From NCBI GenBank assembly GCA_013350335.1, contig CM023534.1, forward strand, positions 22,525,302 through 22,589,301: 64,000 bases of DNA. The letters are read 5' to 3'. Position 1 is the first letter of the stretch, and each line of letters starts with the position of its first letter. Source of the DNA: Chimonanthus salicifolius. Its lineage: Eukaryota; Streptophyta; Magnoliopsida; Laurales; Calycanthaceae. This document shows positions 1 to 10,025 of the stretch, in pieces. A program made the translations under genes and the position numbers. Below the pieces are notes generated by a model that saw only the letters and a program-made list of their open reading frames with translations, did not search any database and had not been told where the DNA came from.

Positions 1-602
1 AATTAATTTTTTTAATAAATGAATATTTAGATATAAAGTATATAAAATTTCATTATTAATTGATAATCAAATCATATAATTTTGATCTTTAAATTTTTAA
101 TAATTATAAAACCGTTGAATTTTAAAAGTTCAAAAATAGAAGATAGAATGATGAGATGAAGATCAAACTTCATATACAACCTGCAATCTTATTTTTGCAC
201 TATCGACCTATTTTACCACTTGGAGCTTACGATATTCCATTTTTTTGTTGTTTGACTTTCTTCTCTTTGTTTTTGTTCGGATTTATACTGAATTTTTCTT
301 TATTAATATATCTCTTTGTTACCGGTAAAAAAAACCTGAAATCTTATTTACAAATCCCATGAAAGGAACAACTACAGTGAAACCATTTTCTTGCAAACGG
401 AACAAACTGCATTGAAACATTACTTTAACAGTAAAAGATACAATCAGAGATGCTTTTAGGCAGTTTTTAATCCTAGATTAGGATTCTTCATGCTTACCGA
501 ACATCCAAAACCTAATTATGATAGAAGAAAACAAAATACACGTGGCATCAGCACAAACCCCGGCTTAGACGCCACAAACCTCTTCGCCAAGCTAATAAGA
601 TC
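1..602. other. 3' flank of DUF247 gene A
   Basis: AT-rich non-coding DNA downstream of the minus-strand gene A. It matches the 3' flank of gene B (25489-26085) and, more distantly, the flank of the third remnant (about 23335-23848). The small open frames here are not conserved between the copies. I see no other gene. Confidence 0.7.
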
Positions 603-2015
603 CTACTTAAAAGACCTAATTAAATCAATAAGCTGGAAGTTTGTTGCCGTCAAAATGGAAAACACAGCAAGACAAAGGGACATGACAAGAAATGAATTTT
701 TGATGTAGTTGCGATTGAAGCTCTGTCGAAGTCGGTTCTTGATGATCTCTTCGTAATGTTGATTGATTTGGGCAAATGTTTGCTCCAGATTGCAGTCATC
801 TATAATAAGCCTTCCCCCAATCTTGTTCACAAGATCAACCAAAAGTTGATTGCTGCCCAAACAGTTGTCGATTCCATGGTTGCAGAGAATTCCGGCATCT
901 TCAACAGAGTCAATGAGGCAATCCAAGATGACAATGTAACCGGAGAAATCAGTGCTGCAATGGCGGTAGCACTGCTCGAATGCTACCAGATTGAGGAATA
1001 AAATTCGGGTGACATCCGATACTGTCATGTTAGGGATTTCGATCACTCCTCGTGTGACCAGCCCTCTTCGCGGCCGGAATCTTATGTTCATGAACCCTGC
1101 TTTTCCTCCAATCTTCTTCTCGAACGTCAGTCCCACTGCTTCGAGTTCAGATGCACAGGGGATCATTTTTATAATACCCGGCTTCGGAGTGTGACATATG
1201 TTCTTCTCAATTGGGAGGGGAAGGAAACTAGAGCGTAGTAAATGGAGAAGATGATGGATTTGGACATTGGGATGGATTGTAAATTTTTCGGCAGGGAGGA
1301 CGAAACTGAAGAATTTGAGGGCCATTGCTGCAAGAGAAACACAATGAATATTAATTAGATTGAACAGATGTTGGAGAATGAGAAAAGGAATTTGGTTTTC
1401 CAACATCAGCAAGTCAATAGCTAGATGCCTCCGCAACCATTCAAATTTTATGAGGGGATCGTCTTCGTAATCCCCAACCCATGTCCTGCGAAAGAGCTCG
1501 ATGATGAAGCAACCATCTAGAAGCATCATTTCAGCAAAGAGATCGCTGTCGAGTTCGAATTCTTCCGAGTAACATTCTCGAGCTTCTCTGTCCAAACTCT
1601 TGACTGCTCTTAAGTAGTCCTCCAAGCTGCTGCTGTTACCTTTCCGAGAGAGGACGGAGCGAAGATACTGCCTCTTGTGCTCCTCCATGGCTTGTAGGTG
1701 GGAGTTTCTTCTGTGATGGTGAAATGGGCCTATTGAGATGATTTGGGGAAGATAAGCGCTTTCGTGGTCTTGCCGGAAGCGATTGGGGACTCTGTGGATG
1801 GCGCAGGAGATGGCGGTGGATGAGGCTTTTATCAGTCTTGGCGCTTGAAGAAGTTCATTTTTCAATTTATTAACCCGTTCTGGATTCAAATGCACTTCTT
1901 GGATGGCTTTTGCATCCAAGAAGGGAGTTGCTTCCTTCTCGTTCATCTCAATTCCTCCTATATTCACCATTACCATTTCTCTCATGCTTGTCTCTGCCAA
2001 TTGATCCTTCAACAT
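603..2015 (-). CDS. DUF247 (UPF0481) family protein, copy A
   Basis: Intact single-exon 470-residue frame. It is recognised by the DUF247 layout. A short variable head is followed by the conserved start HRVPNRFR near residue 73, then YLPQIISIGPFHH, the MEEHKRQYL segment, the FAEMMLLDGCFIIELF core, and DLLMLENQIPFLIL near residue 200. A hydrophobic C-terminal segment (about residues 440-463) is likely the membrane anchor, ending in a short basic tail. Length is normal for the family (about 400-550). The first ATG at 2015 was chosen because it is conserved in copy B; later Met codons at about residues 11 and 24 are alternatives. Biochemical function is unknown. Family members are plant-specific, often tandemly arrayed, and some act at grass self-incompatibility loci; a role here is not implied. 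It differs from copy B by about 22 substitutions and one residue indel. Confidence 0.93.
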   Translation of the reverse strand: MLKDQLAETSMREMVMVNIGGIEMNEKEATPFLDAKAIQEVHLNPERVNKLKNELLQAPRLIKASSTAISCAIHRVPNRFRQDHESAYLPQIISIGPFHHHRRNSHLQAMEEHKRQYLRSVLSRKGNSSSLEDYLRAVKSLDREARECYSEEFELDSDLFAEMMLLDGCFIIELFRRTWVGDYEDDPLIKFEWLRRHLAIDLLMLENQIPFLILQHLFNLINIHCVSLAAMALKFFSFVLPAEKFTIHPNVQIHHLLHLLRSSFLPLPIEKNICHTPKPGIIKMIPCASELEAVGLTFEKKIGGKAGFMNIRFRPRRGLVTRGVIEIPNMTVSDVTRILFLNLVAFEQCYRHCSTDFSGYIVILDCLIDSVEDAGILCNHGIDNCLGSNQLLVDLVNKIGGRLIIDDCNLEQTFAQINQHYEEIIKNRLRQSFNRNYIKNSFLVMSLCLAVFSILTATNFQLIDLIRSFK

Positions 2016-2110
2016 CTTTCCTCTCTCTCTCTCTCACTCAATTGTGATTAGGTTCGGGTTAAGAGCAGAGAATAACTCCCAAGTTTAATTTACTGTCTAT
2101 GTATAGAAAT
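2016..2110 (-). promoter_or_regulatory. Probable leader and core promoter of gene A
   Basis: Directly upstream of the start codon lies a CT/GA dinucleotide run (2022-2036). About 85 bases upstream is a TATA-like CTATACATAG on the minus strand. Both are conserved upstream of gene B (27505-27525 and about 27578-27595), although the dinucleotide run differs in length. The assignment is by position and conservation only. Confidence 0.3.
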
Positions 2111-2790
2111 ATCTCTCTTGGCAAATCATAGAAGTGGGCCCCTTTAATTTTTAATGATATCGACGTGGTTCTTTAGTCTAGGAGAATGGTATGGAAATCG
2201 ATCTAGACAGCTCAATCTTACTGACGTGTTCAAATTTGGTCCACATATTTATCTTATCAGTAACTCAAATAATTTATTCCAAACTCTTCGCAACTTGCTT
2301 TTTTTCTTTTTTAAGATTATCTAAATTCAAGTCTGATTTATGATAATTAGGTTCGCACTAGGCTCCCACGGGTGTGAGTGAGAGGAGGCACGCCCCATCA
2401 TAGACTCCTTTCAGCTTCATTATGCAGTGGGGTCCAGTAGCGTCAACGGGTCTCAATGCGATAGAAGGTCTCAGTCGGATTAGATGACAATTTGTGCAAG
2501 GCGTGAAATTTCAAAGTATAATCTCTCAAGTACATGTAGAGCCAATTACTATTAATGAAATGACTTTGTAAAATATGAGCTTGATCAAGAACTCGTAATT
2601 CTAGAAATCTACTTAAGGAATTTAGATGAATGTCTCTCTTAATTTAATGATTTAGAAATTTATGAAAGCAGAATTAAAAGAAATAAAATAATATGAAATT
2701 AATTCTCTCAATCTAAAAGCCAAAAGACGTAATTGGATTCAAAATACATGTATTTACTTTCTCCAGGGTTGACTTGTGCCAAGGGCCACT
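2111..2790. other. 5' flank of DUF247 gene A
   Basis: Non-coding and collinear with 27590-28298 upstream of gene B. A part (2265-2400) is also similar to 28295-28440, an older local repeat. Copies A and B differ at about 2372-2395, where one has replaced about 25 bases. No further gene is seen. Confidence 0.6.
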
Positions 2791-3845
2791 TATCATCTTA
2801 TCCTTTTTCCTTTCCTGTATTAATTTCTAAAAGAATAGAATATTGTGGGCTTAGTCAACGCCCAGTAAGATTTCCCATCAAACTGGGTATCAACATAACA
2901 TATATAAAATCGGGGAAAACATATATAGTTCTTCATATCATATAATTCAGTTGAAATCATCCCCACCCCATATTTCAAAATCAATTCATATCTCATATTT
3001 ATAAAGCATTTAAAATCAGTTCATAATCATTTCATAAATCAATTCGTAATCAACATACGTTTGATAACTCAGTAAATCAACATGATGCAAATGCCATAGT
3101 ACATGAATCAATGCAAACCCCTCTCATGCCCATGCATTTCTTTCTATCACACTTTCCATTCAAACAATTCTAATCATTGGCCATTATATCCGTAGCTTTC
3201 ATCGGACACCAGTTAGGAGCTACTACCCAATCCGTAGTATTTAACCGGAGTTACCGGGGGTATACTATCACCCATACTCTCCTGCGCAGGTTTCGGGTCT
3301 CTCATCCAGGAGCTTTGAGCCCATCTTAATTGCCCAATTCCTATGTTCATAGATGCGGCCATACAGAATAGTTATGGTATTTCATATTTCTTTTGTTAGA
3401 GTATAATATCCCCTAACCATTATCTCAACTATTCTCATCCCCACCGGATGCATGCTTTCATGTTCATGCATCGATAAATCATTCAAAATATGCATTGAAA
3501 TTAAATATCATCTCCACATACATAACAGTCATGTGATACATCAAGAAAGTAGGAAAACCTACCTGATCAGTAAAGTTCAGCGAATGAGTTGCTAGGGGGT
3601 ACGTATAACTCCTAGACCACCTTCCGATCCTCTGATTATATTCATCAATCAAAACAGACCATGTAATCAATTCGAATTCATGATTTCCAACCTCTTACTT
3701 TATTAATTTCATTAATCTTCATTAAATGACACCTCTTTAATTCTAAGTTCTTTGGAGTTAATAATTTCCCCTATGAATCCTCACTATCAACCTCACCATT
3801 GCTTGGATCATCATTACAATAATAAATCCAATCCCATCCTTCTCA

Positions 3846-3939
3846 TCTCAAGATCTCAACTATGATTGCATGCTGATATCAAGCTAACCCAAGTCGCCCT
3901 ATCTCCATCTAAATCACTAGGCTTCATTTCTTTAAACAT
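3846..3939 (-). pseudogene. Possible PPR fragment in the 3' LTR
   Basis: On the minus strand this reads as a frame starting MFKEMK and continuing DRATWVSLISACNHS, then a stop. The wording DR-TWVSLISACSHS resembles a pentatricopeptide-repeat helix pair. The other two LTR copies give the same peptide with fewer defects. The match is short, so this is suggestive only. Confidence 0.35.
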
Positions 3940-4083
3940 ATGTTGACTGGTAGGTGGCTCAAGCACATTACCAAGATGCAATAGGACTCATTCTTGTTAC
4001 TATACAATGACTTTACATATCTAAACTTACTAAATGGATCAACAACCTGCCCAAACAATATTGTCCAGTCATTTGAATATTTT

Positions 4084-4264
4084 GATAGTCCTTTGTACTC
4101 CATAAGGGTAGCAACATCCCGGCAACAGTAGCTCTAATGATGGCGTCACCTTTGCCCGTTGCAGAGACTGCACAATAACTATTGGCATATGTTCCTGCAC
4201 CTATGATGGGTGTATCTCCAATCCTCCCCACCATTTTGTTTACTAACCCACCAGTGGAAGTAGC
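4084..4264 (-). pseudogene. Captured L-asparaginase/isoaspartyl peptidase exon (3' LTR)
   Basis: Translated on the minus strand, this gives [18 protein letters not shown], then [20 protein letters not shown], then AIIRATVA. This is the strongly conserved part of the plant-type (Ntn hydrolase) asparaginase beta subunit. It holds the second Thr of TSTGG and the Arg and Asp of GRIGD that bind substrate. The catalytic N-terminal Thr and the rest of the enzyme are absent. One base is missing after TVA; restoring the frame there would continue the family pattern as far as about 4084. Just upstream is a pyrimidine-rich tract ending in CAG, a likely relic intron acceptor, so genomic DNA rather than mRNA was captured. 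It is not a functional gene. Confidence 0.82.
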
Positions 4265-5163
4265 TGGAATAGGAGATGAAAATATGAATGGAATTACAGA
4301 CAAACAAAACAGGTCTGAACATGTGGGAACTGTTTGGTTGGGAATGGGGTAGCAAACAGTTCTGGTCTAAATGGTGCTAGTTACAGTAACAATTTAAATG
4401 GTATCGGTCCACTAGCTACAGCTAGTGGAAATCAGAGTTGTTATGGCCCATAACTCTGTACCCTTGTTTATGAAATTAAGTAATCCATGAACTGATAAAC
4501 TCTAAGCATTACAAGATAACAAAGTTCTGTATCTATAACAGATGGCCATTTGTTCAGAGTTATATTCATAAAGGGATATTGGAAAATTAAATGAAAACGG
4601 TCTCTTTACTTCCAGACATCTGCCCTTCATGTAACAGTTTATAAAATCTCAAATCTGTCCATCACATTGGCCTAAGTTTCTTGGAAAATAGTTTTCCCTG
4701 AAACCTTCAAATCCTTAAGGCACAGCAGCAGCAGCACTACACTTCATTTCCTTCATTAATTGCAACTATCCCAGCAAGGACAATGGTCAATGGAGGTAAT
4801 GTTGAACACTGGGCATGTCTGAACTTTTCACAGCATACACGTCAAGATCAGGTTTTACAATTTTGCTATGAGCTTGTACAAATGTGTACAAATATTGGGA
4901 TGGCATTTCTAATTATTGAGTCTTACAATCTTTTCAACCTATACCATGATAACTACTGATACACCATATCCAAAATTCTGAAACTAGAAATCCACACAGA
5001 CATTGTTTTGATAGTCACTTTGAATTTTAACCTGTAAAAGTATGACCCCCAATTGACATAAATGTGCTCCACTGATTTCAGGTTCTAAGGGCATACCTCT
5101 GCAGATGGCATGAAAATTCAAGTGTTCCATACTAGTTTTTAATGTACCATTTTTGACATGTTT

Positions 5164-5244
5164 CCAAGTGAAGGTGTTTGGGTGGGGAATTTGATTGAAC
5201 ACCTTGCAGGCATAATGGAAGTTTCAGTTTCCTGAAGATGAAAT
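5164..5244 (-). pseudogene. Captured PPR-protein fragment (3' LTR)
   Basis: On the minus strand the frame reads SSSGN, a stop, then YACKVFNQIPHPNTFTW. This is the standard wording of a PPR motif from a plant organelle RNA-editing protein (pattern YA-KVFDQIP-PN-FTWN). The similarity ends right after the Trp. The open frame then runs on to 4984 without PPR character. The copy at 14422-14502 keeps the canonical VFDQIPHP. Confidence 0.68.
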
Positions 5245-6583
5245 CCCTACACGGTATCTGGACCTTCTTCCGTAGAAAACAGTGAAAAGGCATAAATCAC
5301 TAAGAGAAACAACGGAAACACCAACCTGAAAAACAGTCTCTGATAGGCATTTCACCTTCTCATTCTTTTTACCATCTTCGTTTTCTTTTCTGTTTGGAGA
5401 AAGGGAGAGAAATGAAATGGGTTTCCTTCTCCTTCTCCTTCATCCTTTCTCCACCGATCTTCCCTTTTTGCTTCTCGTCGTTTCTCGGTCTCCAACAGTC
5501 GGTCTCCTTATCTCTCTGTTTTCTATTTCAACCTTTTTTTCATCCTTTTACCCTTCTTCTCCAACACCACCGTAAAGGGGGTTTACCCTTTTTTTTTTTT
5601 TATCTTTCCTCTCCTGAAACCTTATTGCCCTCTTCTTTCTTTCTTTCTCTTTGCTTTCTATTTATCTTTATCTTTTGGTATTATATTCTATATAATAACA
5701 TATTAAGAAAAAAAACCTTTAATTATGATAAGGGCAGTAATTAATAATAATAATTCCAATCCCCTTCCATAATCCCAATTTAACAAACAATTTCAGGGAT
5801 TTGAACCTGATTCCTGAATTGGGGAGGATGCCCGACAATTCCCGAATCAGTCCCTATTTTTATTCCATTGACTCGAATTTGTCTAGGGTTGATTCTAAAT
5901 CACCCTAAACTCTAATTTAAAACTAAATATCAATATTAAAAGTTGAACCAACCTTTCTAGACGCTTTACGTATTCCCTTTTTCATTTTTCCCACTTTTCC
6001 TTCCTTTCCTCGCTTGAGAGTAGCAGTGCAGGGTGTTCTCAATGGGAGATTGGAGTTTGACGTGTGAAACAAAAGAGAATAAGGGGTGCTGTGTGCATAT
6101 AGGTGGCTAGAAGAGGTTGTTGTGCATACGAAGTGGGAGAGTGGAGAGTCGTGTGCATGGAAAATGGGATAAGGAATAGTGCCGTGCGCACAAGTATAGG
6201 GATTACTGTTCACAGCACTATTCATGGATGGAACTTTCACAGTGAGACTTGGTCAAAACATATCTTGTCTTTTCCATTCCCTCTATGCCCTTGAGTTTCT
6301 AAGGTGTGCCATTGAGTCCTTTTCCATGTCATGTCACCTAAACATTTAATTTACTCTTATTCAAGTTAATTTCGATCGTGACACACGACAATTAATTTGT
6401 ACATTATTTCATCAATTAATCTTCCTCTTATTTCCTCTAATTAATTGATTAATTCTCATTAATTTTAATTAATTAATTCAATTTCAATTAATTAATAATT
6501 TCTAAAATTCAAGGCGTCACAAATGCTAACACCTTTTAGAATTTTCGATCCCGAAAATGGAAATGAGGTAAGGTTTAAATAAC

Positions 6584-6850
6584 TTATATGAAGAGCTCTG
6601 GGTGATGCATCCTCATCTCGAACTCTAGCTCACATGTCACCTCCTCATTGCCATGCCTTTCCCACATTACCTTGACAAAAGGAATTGCTCGATTCCTGAA
6701 TATCTTCTGTTCTATGTCCAAGATTCTGACTGGTTGTTCAACATAAGATATGTCGCGTACGTCCAATTCTTGTACATCTAACACATGTGAGGCATCTGGA
6801 TGATACTTCTTTAACATTGATTCATGAAAAACATCATGTACATTGGACAA
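6584..6850 (-). pseudogene. Chromovirus integrase tail and chromodomain
   Basis: An 88-residue frame begins at the linker (NVHDVFHESMLKKYHPD) that joins the integrase C-terminus to the chromodomain. It continues with the chromodomain core, where VKVMWERHGNEEVTCELE is the strand-and-helix part that normally contacts modified histone H3. It ends at the expected HPELF. Chromodomains steer integration into heterochromatin. The frame is broken upstream at about 6880, so it is a relic of the polyprotein. Confidence 0.85.
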
Positions 6851-6881
6851 CTATGGAGGGAGTACAAGTAGATGTGCAACC

Positions 6882-7850
6882 TCACCAATCTTTTGAAGTA
6901 TTGGAAAATGTCCAATATACCTTGGTGATAACTTTCCTTTCTTTCCGAATCTGATCTGGCCTTTTTCGTAGCGAGCCCTTCAAGAACACTTGATCTCCCA
7001 CCTCAAATGCTAAAGGTTTTCTTCTCTTATCAGCATAACTCTTCTGTCTGCTCTGAGCAGTCAAGAGTCGCTGTCTGATAATTTTGATCTGTTATGTAGT
7101 TTCTTCCACCAATTCCGGTCCAATGAGTGCAGCTTCACCTGCCTCAGTCCAACATACAAGAGATCTACAAGGTCTGCCATACAACGCTTCGAACGATGCC
7201 ATCTGTAAACTGGCTTGGTAGCTGTTATTATATGAAAATTCCACCAATGGAAGGTGATCTTCCCAACTACCCTTAAAATCGAGCATGCAAGCTCTCAACA
7301 TATCCTCCAGCGTCTGTATGATCCTCTCTGATTGACCATCGGTCTGTGGGTGAAACGTTATGCTGAATAATAAGTCTGTACCCATAGTTGCCTGTAAACT
7401 CTGCCAGACTCTGCCTGTAAACCCGCCATCACGGTCTAAGATGATAGTCTTGGGTATTCCGTGCAATCTAACAATATCTCTGATGTACCGCCTACCCAAA
7501 GTTTCTGACGAGTCCTTTACCCTAATAGGTAAGAAATGTGCGGACTTCGTAAGACTATCTATCACGATCCAAATTGCATCATTGCCCTTGGAAGATTTGG
7601 GCAACCCTGTCACAAAATCCATGGCTATGTGTTCCCATTTCCATTCTGGTATGGAATTGGGATTGAGTAATCCAGGTGGCAGTCTATGTTCAGCCTTTAC
7701 CCTCTGACATGTGAGAAATTTTGAGACAAAGTCTACAACATCCTTCTTAAGTCCAGACCACCAATACTATCTTCTGAGATCTCGGTACATCTTAGTACTT
7801 CTAGGGTGTATTGAGAATTTCGATTGAAGTGCCTCTTTTAATAGTTTTAA
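6882..7850 (-). pseudogene. Integrase region of the chromovirus
   Basis: The minus-strand frame from about 7800 reads through the zinc-finger end (LTCQRVKAEH) into MDFVTGLPKSSKGNDAIW. It then shows the catalytic Asp in VIDSLTKSAHF, the second Asp in LDRDGGF and the Glu in FHPQTDGQSE, so the D,D,E triad is present. It continues to FEALYGRPCRS. Breaks seen are a TAG stop where a Trp of the zinc-finger region is expected (about 7770), a stop at about 7094, and a frameshift near 6950 after KGSLRKRP. Confidence 0.88.
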
Positions 7851-7949
7851 CCTACACTCCTGAGGTACATATATTCTGCCTTGATACATAAGGCCCTGTC
7901 CTGGCCGTAGTTCCCAGTCTTGAACTGCTTCTCCATTTGCTAACTTCTC

Positions 7950-8503
7950 CTAGATTCCAGTCATCTTTGGGTCTGATATTTGTGCTTGCTCTATTTTTGA
8001 TGTCATAGTGGAGTGTACTATAAGATTGTACACACATCCTCTATTTGTGATCTGAAGGTTCAAATCTCTGATTGCTGACATCATCTCCCATTCCTGTCGG
8101 ATTAGACTAGCCACTGTCCCATGGCTCATACGACTGAGTGCATCCGCAACTTTATTTGCCTTGCTAGGATGATAACTGAGGGCAAAGTCATAATCCTGTA
8201 GATACTCCATCCATCTCCTCTGTCTTATATTAAGTTCCTTTCTGTCCGAACAGATACTCGAGGCTTTTGTGATCAGAAAAGACCTCAAAATTTTCTCCGT
8301 AGAGACAATGCCGCCAGCCTTTTAGTGCGGAACACCACTGCGGTTAACTCAAGATCATGACTGGGATAGTTCCTCTCATGAATCTTCAACTGTCTAGAAC
8401 CATAATCTACAACATGTGCACCTTGGTTGAGTGTACAACCAAGTCCTTCACCTGAAGCATCACAATATGTTACATATCCCTTGCCTCGCTCTGGACTAAT
8501 CAA
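7950..8503 (-). pseudogene. RNase H region of the chromovirus
   Basis: Two overlapping frames join at about 8285-8300. The first has [11 protein letters not shown], which holds the first RNase H Asp, then [18 protein letters not shown] with the Glu-containing helix. The second begins after a frameshift and has [19 protein letters not shown], then YHPSKANKVADALSR, the normal end of the domain. The frame after AVVF is out of register, so an indel there disrupted the protein. Confidence 0.87.
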
Positions 8504-9577
8504 TATGGGAGTTGTTGTCAGTCTCTCTTTCAGTTCCTCGAACAGTCTATTGCACTGATCTGTCTATTCAAACTTGACTCTTTTCTAAGTCAAACGGGTC
8601 AGTGGGGCCACAATTTTGGAAAAATCCATGATGAACTTGCGATAGTACCCCGCTAACCCTAGGAAGCTTCTGATTTCAGTGACATTTTTAGGGGGCTTCA
8701 AATCTTTCACTACAGCTACCTATGCTGGATCTACTGCTATCCCCTCCGTCGTCACTACGTGTCCCAAAAAGTTCACCTTGGACAACCAAAACTCGCACTT
8801 ACTTGCCTTGGCATACAGTTTGTTCTTCCTCAAGGTCTCTAACACAATTCATATATGCTCTGCATGTTCCTCCTCACTGGTAGAATATATAAGAATGTCA
8901 TTTATGAACACAATTACAAATCTGTCCAAGTAAGGACGACAGATCTGGTTCATCAGATCCATGAATACTGCTGGTGCATTCGTCAATCCGAATGACATTA
9001 CCACATACTCATACAGCCTGTCTCTAGTTCTGAATGCTGTCTTCTGTATGTTCTTGTCCCTGATTCTGATTTGATGATAACCTAACATGAGGTTTATCTT
9101 GAAAAAATGACTAGACCCTCTCAACTGGTCAAACAGATCGTCAATTCTTGGTAGTGGATACCGGTTCTTGATTGTGACTTGATTTCGACGCCGATAATCC
9201 ACACACATTCGTAGGAAGCCGTCTTTCTTCTTAACAAATAAAGCAGGTGCTCCCCAAAGAGATGTACTGTTCCTGATGAAACCCAATCGGAGTAATTCAT
9301 CAATCTGCTTCTTCAGTTTTGACATCTCTGCTGGTGCCATTCTATAATGAGGAAGTGACACAGGTGCAGTGCCAGGAAATAATTTAATACCAAAATCAAT
9401 CTCTCGTCTAGGAGGCAAATTTGGAATATCTTTCGGAAAAACATCCCCAAAGTCTTTTACTACTGCTGGTAAAGTGGGTACAGGTGAATGCTCCAACCTG
9501 AGACTATTCAACAAAATTTGTCCTATCTCATCTAGTGGTTCTCCACACAGACAATTTCCATGTATCCCCGTACACAA
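8504..9577 (-). pseudogene. Reverse transcriptase region of the chromovirus
   Basis: An intact 242-residue stretch (8849-9577) covers the RT fingers and palm: [46 protein letters not shown] and [15 protein letters not shown]. Two of the three metal-binding Asp residues are Asn: KINL where KIDL is expected (9092-9094) and FINDIL where FIDDIL is expected (8900-8902). Both are G-to-A changes in the coding strand. Further toward 8570 the frame has stops in place of a Gln and a Trp. The enzyme cannot have been active in this copy. Confidence 0.92.
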
Positions 9578-10025
9578 TAAATCTCTGTCCTTTAGGTGAA
9601 TAAAATGTTACCCTCATGTGGTAGCAATCGATGCACGCATGATAGGTGCTCAACCAATCCATGCCAAAGATCACATCATATTCCGCCATATCCATCGCCA
9701 GATAATCAAATTTAAATTTAAAATCACTCAATTCTGTATCTACTGAATTACAAATCAAGTTCAGAGATGAGTCTTCAAAAGGGGATATAATAGTAAAATT
9801 AGATATCAAGAGTCTTACTAATATTCCGGTGGCTGTAACAATAATAGTAGATATGAATGTATGCGATGCTCTAGAATCAAATAAAGCATTAGCATATGAG
9901 CTTCCAATAATGGCCACACGGATCACCGAGTGATCAGCCATCTCGGATGCCGGGACTAAAGAATACACCCTTCCCGAACCTGTTGGTGCTTGAGGCAGTC
10001 TGGACTGATTTTGAGATTGAGACAT
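9528..10025 (-). pseudogene. Aspartic protease region of the chromovirus
   Basis: A 165-residue frame contains the retropepsin signature as ALFDSRASHTFIS and the flap/core DVIFGMDWL. The active-site triplet is Asp-Ser-Arg where Asp-Ser/Thr-Gly is required. The change is one G-to-A in the Gly codon (plus strand about 9870). It overlaps the preceding gag frame in a different register, so there is a frameshift near 10025. Confidence 0.85.

Larger units (their letters stand above)
1..2797. repeat. Duplicated DUF247 block, copy 1
   Basis: This block aligns with 25489-28300 nearly end to end: 3' flank, DUF247 coding region and about 780 bases of 5' flank. Both copies have the same orientation, so this is a direct segmental duplication, now separated by about 23 kb of transposons. 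The left limit is only the window edge. On the right, similarity stops at about 2790-2800, where this copy runs straight into the interior of a chromovirus LTR. Confidence 0.93.
2790..6521 (-). mobile_element. 3' LTR of Tekay/Del-type chromovirus, truncated
   Basis: It aligns with the complete solo LTR at 28668-32697 and with 11637-14805. The inner end reads GGCGTCACA at 6513-6521, next to the coding interior. The first 435 or so LTR bases are missing: the sequence jumps from the DUF247 flank into the LTR at about 2790-2805. There, CACTTATC is shared by the flank and the intact LTR, so the deletion probably used microhomology. The LTR's sense direction is minus, given by the primer site at 11617. 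The middle (about 3700-5340) contains captured host gene fragments, annotated separately. Confidence 0.88.

Noticed and set aside
4984..5202. A 72-codon gene conserved in two LTRs
   Set aside because: Only its first 14 or so codons resemble a PPR protein. The rest has no similarity, and it is disrupted in the solo LTR.
5394..5744. 116-codon frame rich in Phe, Ser and Leu near the LTR
   Set aside because: It lies in a pyrimidine-rich stretch of the chromovirus LTR, is not kept in the other LTR copies and has no domain. It is a composition artefact.
7360..9599. Plus-strand frames over the chromovirus pol
   Set aside because: They are antisense shadows of the minus-strand integrase and RT frames.
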